Source of the DNA: Proteobacteria bacterium UBA5122
GTDB taxonomy: Bacteria > Pseudomonadota > Gammaproteobacteria > Tenderiales > Tenderiaceae
DNA length: 11,330 bases
Direction: 5' to 3'
Assembly: GCA_002415485.1 (NCBI GenBank)
Contig: DHYU01000036.1
Span: forward strand, 254 to 11,583
Shown here: one piece after another, positions 6,847 to 11,330 of the stretch
How positions within the stretch are numbered: the stretch's first letter is position 1
How the letters are laid out: each line of letters starts with the position of its first letter
The notes under the pieces: model-generated
Databases searched by the model: none
The model's input: the letters and a program-made list of their open reading frames with translations, nothing else
What the model was told of the DNA's origin: nothing
Made by a program: the position numbers and the translations under genes

Positions 6847-8048
6847 GCACTAATCAACACCACATCAAGAAAGCCAAGTCAGCCCTAGCGATTGGGCTTG
6901 TATTCAGCCTGTTCAGCACTAATAGCTGGAGCGAGGAATACTTACCCACAACGCCTTACGAAAATTTACTCATCCAGTCTCTGCAAGAAGTGCAGCAGCA
7001 ACAGCTTGATGGCGCATTAAAAACGATAGAGACGCTGGTTCAAGACAACCCAACGTTCAAACTCGCTCAACTGATATACGGCGATATACTGCTCGCCAAG
7101 GCTGGCCCCATCAGCGACATCGGCAGTCATCAGGGGGCTGCCAACAACGAACTACTGGGGCTACGCCAAGAGGCCCAATCACGCTGGCAGCGCCATCTAT
7201 CCCCCCCTGGAGATCTGGTTCCGTCGAATCTATTACAGATCAACCAGGACATTGAGCACGTCATTGTTGTTGACCTTAACAAACCTCGCCTGTACCTGTA
7301 TCGCCACATCAATGGCAAGCCCACCTTGCTCAGCGATTATTATGTTTCGATAGGCAAGAACGGAGCCATTAAACAAATCGAGGGCGACAAACGCACCCCG
7401 ATCGGCGTTTACTTTATTACGAGCTTCAAGTCGCCTGAGACACTACCCGACATGTACGGCGCTGGCGCATTTCCGCTGGACTACCCCAATATTATTGACA
7501 AGCGCCAAGGCAAAACTGGCTACGGCATTTGGCTACACGGCACCCCTAGCGACACATTTAGCCGCCAGCCACGCGCGAGTGATGGTTGTGTCACGCTGAG
7601 CAATAGCGACCTGGAAAACATCAAGTCATTATTAAAACCAGGCCTGACCCCAGTCATTATTGCTCAAGATATCACCTGGGTTTCGCCCACTGACATCCTC
7701 AATGAGCAGGATCAATTCCAGCAGGTGCTCAGCCAATGGCAGGCTGACTGGCAAAGCCTAAATTCTGACGCGTATTTAAACAATTACTCACATGAGTTCA
7801 ATGCCGAAGGCATGGACATACAACGCTGGGGCGCTCACAAGAAACGTGTAAACAAGGCTAAGTCCTTCATAGACGTGGAACTGAGCAACATCAACATATT
7901 CCACTACCCCGGCACTGATGATTTACGCTTGGTTACATTTACGCAAAACTATAAAAGCAACAACTACAGCAGCTCTGGCAAAAAACAACAGTACTGGAAA
8001 CGGGAGAGCGACGGCGCCTGGCGAATTATCTATGAAGGCCCCGCCTAA
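6843..8048 (+). CDS. Csd6-like L,D-transpeptidase-fold protein (probable L,D-carboxypeptidase)
   Basis: Probably a periplasmic murein enzyme. The 401-residue product has an N-terminal export signal (1-30), a short helical TPR-like region (about 35-85), a YkuD catalytic domain (about 138-275) and an NTF2-like C-terminal domain (about 290-400). In the catalytic domain H232 (WLHGT) and C249 (SDGCVTLSN) match the family's His and nucleophilic Cys; the motif reads SDGC rather than the usual SHGC or SRGC. A YkuD domain plus NTF2-like tail is the arrangement of H. pylori Csd6 and Campylobacter Pgp2, which trim murein tetrapeptides to tripeptides and affect helical shape. Carboxypeptidase activity is therefore favoured over cross-linking, but is inferred from architecture. 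It overlaps the TPR gene by four bases, so the pair probably act together. No terminator is evident in the 73 bases before the converging gene. Confidence 0.87.
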   Translation: MSTNQHHIKKAKSALAIGLVFSLFSTNSWSEEYLPTTPYENLLIQSLQEVQQQQLDGALKTIETLVQDNPTFKLAQLIYGDILLAKAGPISDIGSHQGAANNELLGLRQEAQSRWQRHLSPPGDLVPSNLLQINQDIEHVIVVDLNKPRLYLYRHINGKPTLLSDYYVSIGKNGAIKQIEGDKRTPIGVYFITSFKSPETLPDMYGAGAFPLDYPNIIDKRQGKTGYGIWLHGTPSDTFSRQPRASDGCVTLSNSDLENIKSLLKPGLTPVIIAQDITWVSPTDILNEQDQFQQVLSQWQADWQSLNSDAYLNNYSHEFNAEGMDIQRWGAHKKRVNKAKSFIDVELSNINIFHYPGTDDLRLVTFTQNYKSNNYSSSGKKQQYWKRESDGAWRIIYEGPA

Positions 8049-8121
8049 AACACCAGACGAAAAGCATACCCCCTAGAATAAGATCGTCGCTGTTCAGTAC
8101 AACGATAAACGCCTGTCGTCA

Positions 8122-8841
8122 TCAACCGCCACTGACCAGCCAATCAAAGGTCTTGCTAATCGTCTTGCGCTTGACTGGTTGTATCTCTATCACCACCGAT
8201 CTTGGAGCAAAGTCTGCCGGCAAACGGATATCCCCTTCAATCTTTTGAAAGTAACGAACACGAAAGTCGTTCTTAACGCTACTATTGGGAGATATATCCT
8301 TGAAACGCAATTCCTTAGGCTCTCCAGCCTGAACACCCCTCACAATGAAAGTGATCGAGCCAGACGTTGTTCGATCGTTCTTCAACACCTGAGTCAGCAC
8401 CAACTCAAAGTGATATAAGTGATCCTCGCCAGCGGGTAAAAGTTTAAAGTTTTGGATGGTCAAACCAACCTGGCGTTCTGCTGGCGAAACAATACCACGA
8501 TAAAACTCCACTTCCTGGCGCAGCTCAAGAATCTCTTCCTGCAACTGTTTTAAATTATCACGCACTTCTTTATACGCAGCCTGGTCGATCTCATTACCCC
8601 GTTGAGCCATCGTTACCTGCTCACGCTGCTGCTGTGACAGTAACGTCAGCTCGTCGATACGCTGTTGCAACACAACTCGCTCTTGTGCAGCCTCTAAACG
8701 CTTAGCCCCACCCTGATACAGACCCAACTCAAACAGTCCCCAACCACCCAGGGCCAGGCTCAACGACACAACAGACAATATCAATATGCGCTTAACGGGA
8801 TGATGATCTTTGACGACTAAACGACTGGTCTTCATATGCAT
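8122..8841 (-). CDS. DUF6776-type single-pass membrane protein
   Basis: Uncharacterised family, recalled as sitting between argC and the bactofilin gene in Pseudomonas. The 239-residue product has a basic cytoplasmic N terminus, one membrane segment (about 18-38), a long coiled coil (about 47-113, rich in Gln, Glu and Leu) and a C-terminal, probably beta-rich domain opening with FYRGIVSP (113-120). The predicted topology puts the coiled coil and the C-terminal domain in the periplasm. The start could be the ATG at 8841 or the second ATG six bases on. Neither has a clear ribosome binding site, and the argC stop is six bases upstream, so coupling to argC is likely. Its usual partner, the bactofilin gene, is here separated by the three-gene forward block. 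Function unknown; an envelope scaffold role is only suggested by context. Confidence 0.82.
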   Translation of the reverse strand: MHMKTSRLVVKDHHPVKRILILSVVSLSLALGGWGLFELGLYQGGAKRLEAAQERVVLQQRIDELTLLSQQQREQVTMAQRGNEIDQAAYKEVRDNLKQLQEEILELRQEVEFYRGIVSPAERQVGLTIQNFKLLPAGEDHLYHFELVLTQVLKNDRTTSGSITFIVRGVQAGEPKELRFKDISPNSSVKNDFRVRYFQKIEGDIRLPADFAPRSVVIEIQPVKRKTISKTFDWLVSGG

Positions 8842-8847
8842 GTGAGA

Positions 8848-9879
8848 TCAGGGCAACAAACCAACCAGGTTCAGTCCCATGCGCTCCTCTAATCCAAACA
8901 TAATATTCATATTCTGCACCGCCTGCCCTGACGCCCCTTTGACCAGATTATCGATCACCGACAACACAACGACGGTATTGCCGCCCTGTGGACGATGCAC
9001 CGCGATCCGGCAATGATTGGCCCCCTTCACGCTACGCGTCTCCGGATGCGAACCCGCCGGCATCACGTCGACAAAACACTCATTGGCATAACGTTGTTCA
9101 TAAAGTGCCTGCAGATCGGCCACGTCCGCCTTCAGCTCCGCGTATAAGGTTGCGTGAATGCCGCGGATCATCGGTGTCAGATGCGGCACAAAGGTCAACC
9201 CAACCGACTCACCGGCCATCGCCGCCAGGCCTTGTTTGATCTCCGGCAGATGACGATGCCCAGGCACGGCATAGGCCTTCATGCTCTCGCTGCACTCTGC
9301 CAACAAGGTGCCAACACTCGCCTTACGCCCGGCACCACTGACACCTGACTTGGCATCGGCAATCAGACGCGTGCGATCCACCAGGTCATTTTCAATCAAG
9401 GGCATGAAACCCAGCTGAACGGCCGTTGGATAACATCCAGGGCACGCGACCAGGCGCGCGTCCTTGATCGCAGCGCGATTGACCTCGGGCAGACCATACA
9501 CTGCCTGCGCGACCAAGTCGGCACGGTTGTGACTCATCTCGTACCATTTTTCCCATTCGGCCACGTCTTTGATCCGAAAGTCTGCGCCGAGATCGATCAC
9601 GCGCACGCCGGCATCCAGCAACGGCCCCGCGCCATCGATGGCCACCCCATGTGGCGTGGCATAAAACACCACATCACACTCGGCCAGGCGCTCGATGTCC
9701 GGCACGGTAAATTTCAAATCCACAAAACCACGCAGATTGGGGAACATGTCCGCCACCGGCGTGCCTTCATCCGAGCGCGATGTGATCACGCGCAACTCAA
9801 CCTGAGGATGATTGGCCAGTATCCGTAACAACTCGACGCCGGTGTACCCGGTGCCACCCACAATGCCGACTTTGATCAT
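8848..9879 (-). CDS. argC: N-acetyl-gamma-glutamyl-phosphate reductase
   Basis: Third step of arginine synthesis: NADPH-dependent reduction of N-acetylglutamyl phosphate to the semialdehyde, in the cytoplasm. The 343 residues fit the family. The N terminus has the nucleotide-binding glycine motif GIVGGTGYTG (5-14). The catalytic cysteine is C149 in CPGCYPTAVQ, and the conserved GHRHLPEI (207-214) supplies the active-site histidine. TPHGVA (75-80) is also typical. The ATG has an AGGA about ten bases upstream. It lies 55 bases after the trihaem cytochrome frame in the same direction and 6 bases before the DUF6776-type gene. No other arg genes are in the window, so the locus is not an arginine operon. 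Confidence 0.96.
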   Translation of the reverse strand: MIKVGIVGGTGYTGVELLRILANHPQVELRVITSRSDEGTPVADMFPNLRGFVDLKFTVPDIERLAECDVVFYATPHGVAIDGAGPLLDAGVRVIDLGADFRIKDVAEWEKWYEMSHNRADLVAQAVYGLPEVNRAAIKDARLVACPGCYPTAVQLGFMPLIENDLVDRTRLIADAKSGVSGAGRKASVGTLLAECSESMKAYAVPGHRHLPEIKQGLAAMAGESVGLTFVPHLTPMIRGIHATLYAELKADVADLQALYEQRYANECFVDVMPAGSHPETRSVKGANHCRIAVHRPQGGNTVVVLSVIDNLVKGASGQAVQNMNIMFGLEERMGLNLVGLLP

Positions 9880-9934
9880 GTGTTTCGATTCCTAAAAAAC
9901 ATACCCAAAAAAACGTCCGTCTATGGTAACAAGC

Positions 9935-10879
9935 CTACCGCTGCTTTGCCTGCGCTTCCTGCGGAATAAAGGCGCGCATGACGTAGGCTGCCACCGCTTC
10001 TATCTGTGCATCGTTGAAGACACCGCGCCACGCCGGCATCGATGTATTGACCAGCCCATTGCGGATAACATCCCCCAAACGCGCCGAGGTCATGCCATGC
10101 AACTGGGTCAAATCACGCGCAGGCGGCTCCATAAAACTGCCAATCCAATTCTTGCCCGTGCCATTGGCCGCATGACAAAAGGCGCAGTTTTGCTGAAACA
10201 AGCCCTCGCCCTTGCGTTCCAGCGCGGTCAAATTATCAAACATCGGCACCACGTCATGCTGCGAATATGGCGTCGCACCGCTGATCGCATCCGGCTGACG
10301 GTGATCGTAACCCGCACGCGGGAACGACACAGGACGCGGCGTCCAGGCATCCCCTTCATCATTGACCTGAGCGCGATCATGACAGGTAATGCAACTGTTC
10401 ATAAACAGGATACGGCCATTGACCTGCTGCGGCGTCAACTGCTCCACCGGCGTATCGAGCGCAATCTCGCCAGTGGCAAACGGGAAGGCCGTCGCAAACC
10501 GTTCGTGGTTGGGCCAGCCGTTACCCACGGTGTGATAGCGTGTATTGAGTTTGTGTTCACCCATAAACGCCTCGCGTACAAAATCGACAACCAGCTCGAT
10601 CTCCTCCGCCGACAGGATCTCGCCAAAACCGGCCATGCCGGTATTCATGCGTCCATCGGTCACCGACTTGAGCATGCGCTCACGCGGCAACTGACTCAGC
10701 GGCGTCGAAGTAAAGTCACGCGGTGGTGGATCGAGATAGGTCTTCGCCAGCGTCTTGGCATCACCGGCATAACCATGACAGAAGTAACAACGATAGTTGT
10801 AGATATCGCGGCCACGTTCAAAGCGTGTCTGTGCCCGGCTGCCGGCCGCGATCTCGACCGTGGATGGGATCGCCTCCAC
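9935..10879 (-). CDS. Trihaem cytochrome c frame, probably the distal part of a larger cytochrome
   Basis: Three CxxCH haem sites are visible: C31/C34/H35, C163/C166/H167 and C232/C235/H236. The first and third sit in class I-type modules with PRDF/ARDL stretches and later Met candidates (MNTGMAGFG, SMPAW at M281); the middle site lacks such a Met-bearing tail. Haem attachment takes place in the periplasm, yet this frame has no signal peptide. Its only nearby start is a GTG at 10879 with no ribosome binding site, lying in a hairpin loop. The same frame stays open upstream to the nine-A run at 10912-10920, where it meets the frame of the upstream cytochrome gene. It is thus best read as the C-terminal part of a tetrahaem protein made by -1 slippage or split by an indel; a separate, coupled protein is the alternative. 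Electron partners cannot be named. This region looks GC-rich (39 G/C in the 60 bases from 10441). Confidence 0.8.
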   Translation of the reverse strand: MEAIPSTVEIAAGSRAQTRFERGRDIYNYRCYFCHGYAGDAKTLAKTYLDPPPRDFTSTPLSQLPRERMLKSVTDGRMNTGMAGFGEILSAEEIELVVDFVREAFMGEHKLNTRYHTVGNGWPNHERFATAFPFATGEIALDTPVEQLTPQQVNGRILFMNSCITCHDRAQVNDEGDAWTPRPVSFPRAGYDHRQPDAISGATPYSQHDVVPMFDNLTALERKGEGLFQQNCAFCHAANGTGKNWIGSFMEPPARDLTQLHGMTSARLGDVIRNGLVNTSMPAWRGVFNDAQIEAVAAYVMRAFIPQEAQAKQR

Positions 10880-10888
10880 CGAGGCGAT
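10869..10888 (-). promoter_or_regulatory. Hairpin enclosing the GTG start of the trihaem frame
   Basis: On the reverse strand ATCGCCTC and GAGGCGAT form a perfect 8-base stem with a 4-base loop, GGTG, which contains the GTG codon at 10879-10877. It begins 23 bases after the nine-A run, further than the usual 5-9 bases for a frameshift stimulator. It could hinder independent initiation. Confidence 0.5.
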
Positions 10889-10902
10889 ATCGGTTTCAGT
10901 CG

Positions 10903-11330
10903 TTAAGGCGCTTTTTTTTTATCGTCGCCAGCAACCGTGTCATCGATCAAGGCTGGCTCCGGCTGGATAAAGTCCTGGAACACAAACTCGGCCACATCGG
11001 CGATCTGCTGCGGTCCCAACACCTTACCCCATGCAGGCATCACCGTACCTGGTTTACCGATGATGATCGCCTTGAACAATGCCGGACGATTGAGCGTGGC
11101 GCGTGAATCCGGATGCATGAAATTACGTGGTTTGGGCGTAATGAATGACGAGCGAGGACCGAGACCATCGCCACGCACACCATGACAGAAGACGCAGTTC
11201 TTCATGTAAAAATCGCGGCCGCGCTCGAAGTCACCCACGAGGTCCGCAGGAAATGGCGCAGCCATATCCACCGGTTCAGGCGTAGGCACCACCCCCGGCA
11301 ATCCCGGCATGCGATGGCCTGCAAAACCAC
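10903..11330 (-). CDS. Cytochrome c, class I-type monohaem module (5' end beyond window)
   Basis: Partial gene: the frame stays open through the right edge (residues GFAGHR precede the first visible Met at 11310), so the true start and presumably the signal peptide lie outside. Counting from that Met, the haem site is C39/C42/H43 (CVFCHG), followed by GDGLGPRSSF, a KPRNF stretch and a MPAW Met ligand candidate at M91. The frame ends in an acidic-lysine tail, DDKKKAP, coded across the nine-A run. FERGRD precedes the haem site here and also precedes the first haem site of the downstream frame, pointing to module duplication. Likely a periplasmic electron carrier or the first module of a fused multihaem protein. 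Confidence 0.85.
   Translation of the reverse strand, partial: GFAGHRMPGLPGVVPTPEPVDMAAPFPADLVGDFERGRDFYMKNCVFCHGVRGDGLGPRSSFITPKPRNFMHPDSRATLNRPALFKAIIIGKPGTVMPAWGKVLGPQQIADVAEFVFQDFIQPEPALIDDTVAGDDKKKAP
10912..10920 (-). other. Nine-A slippery run joining two cytochrome frames
   Basis: On the reverse strand GAT is followed by nine A and then GCG CCT TAA, the stop of the upstream cytochrome frame. Reading A AAA AAA and slipping back one base gives AGC GCC TTA ACG and onward, open without a stop into the trihaem frame. A AAA AAA resembles the dnaX slippery site A AAA AAG, and runs of nine A also promote RNA polymerase slippage. A homopolymer sequencing error or real frameshift mutation would look the same. 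Confidence 0.55.

Noticed and set aside
8049..8121. Convergent gap searched for a bidirectional terminator
   Set aside because: Only a five-base imperfect repeat (ATCGT/ACGAT) was found, with no T run; nothing comparable to the terminator at 4052-4090.
9907..9934. A run of seven A with upstream sequence considered as a terminator after the trihaem cytochrome
   Set aside because: On the reverse strand only a four-base stem (GGTA/TACC) precedes the T run and it is not adjacent, so an intrinsic terminator is not supported.
9923..10906. A 327-codon open frame on the forward strand opposite the trihaem cytochrome
   Set aside because: It is the antisense shadow of a GC-rich gene with three clear CxxCH sites; the translation is Arg/His-rich with no domain or signal and no ribosome binding site.

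Overview
The window reads as a chromosomal segment of a gammaproteobacterium outside the Enterobacterales. From memory, Pseudomonas carries a conserved block in the order argC, DUF6776-type gene, bactofilin, erpA, anmK, M23 peptidase, tyrS, rRNA operon, and the same order appears here on the reverse strand. The class II tyrosyl-tRNA synthetase signature (HLGH, KMSKS), ErpA, AnmK and a YgiM-type SH3 protein fit that lineage. Species cannot be named from the sequence.

Layout, left to right. Positions 1-165 hold two tandem reverse-strand promoters that look like stringently controlled rRNA promoters, firing leftward out of the window. The first overlaps the end of tyrS (162-1361, reverse). Divergent from tyrS are a membrane-anchored MepM-like M23 endopeptidase (1532-2932) and anmK (2937-4046), four bases apart. 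A near-perfect bidirectional terminator (4052-4090) separates anmK from the converging erpA (4111-4467) and bactofilin (4549-4983). A forward-strand block of three envelope genes follows: an SH3/coiled-coil/membrane-anchor protein (5242-5808), a TPR/NTF2-like protein (5908-6846) and a Csd6-like L,D-transpeptidase-fold enzyme (6843-8048). The reverse strand then resumes with a DUF6776-type membrane protein (8122-8841), argC (8848-9879), a trihaem cytochrome c frame (9935-10879) and a monohaem cytochrome c frame that runs off the right edge (10903-11330).

Two points stand out. First, the forward block (5242-8048) splits the otherwise co-directional argC/DUF6776 and bactofilin/erpA genes. It adds a Csd6-like enzyme and an SH3 membrane protein beside a bactofilin and an M23 peptidase, the same protein classes that make up the Helicobacter pylori cell-shape system (CcmA, Csd1-3, Csd5, Csd6). 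A peptidoglycan-remodelling or cell-shape module is the natural hypothesis. Second, the two cytochrome frames meet at a run of nine A (reverse strand). A -1 shift there would join them into one tetrahaem protein. The downstream frame has no signal peptide and no visible ribosome binding site, and its only nearby start, a GTG, sits in a hairpin loop. Either slippage makes a fusion, or the run carries an indel.

Together the genes cover translation (tyrS, putative rRNA promoters), murein turnover and recycling (M23 peptidase, AnmK, Csd6-like enzyme), Fe-S delivery (ErpA), arginine synthesis (ArgC) and periplasmic electron transfer (cytochromes). No tRNA, rRNA gene body, transposase, integrase or CRISPR array was seen.
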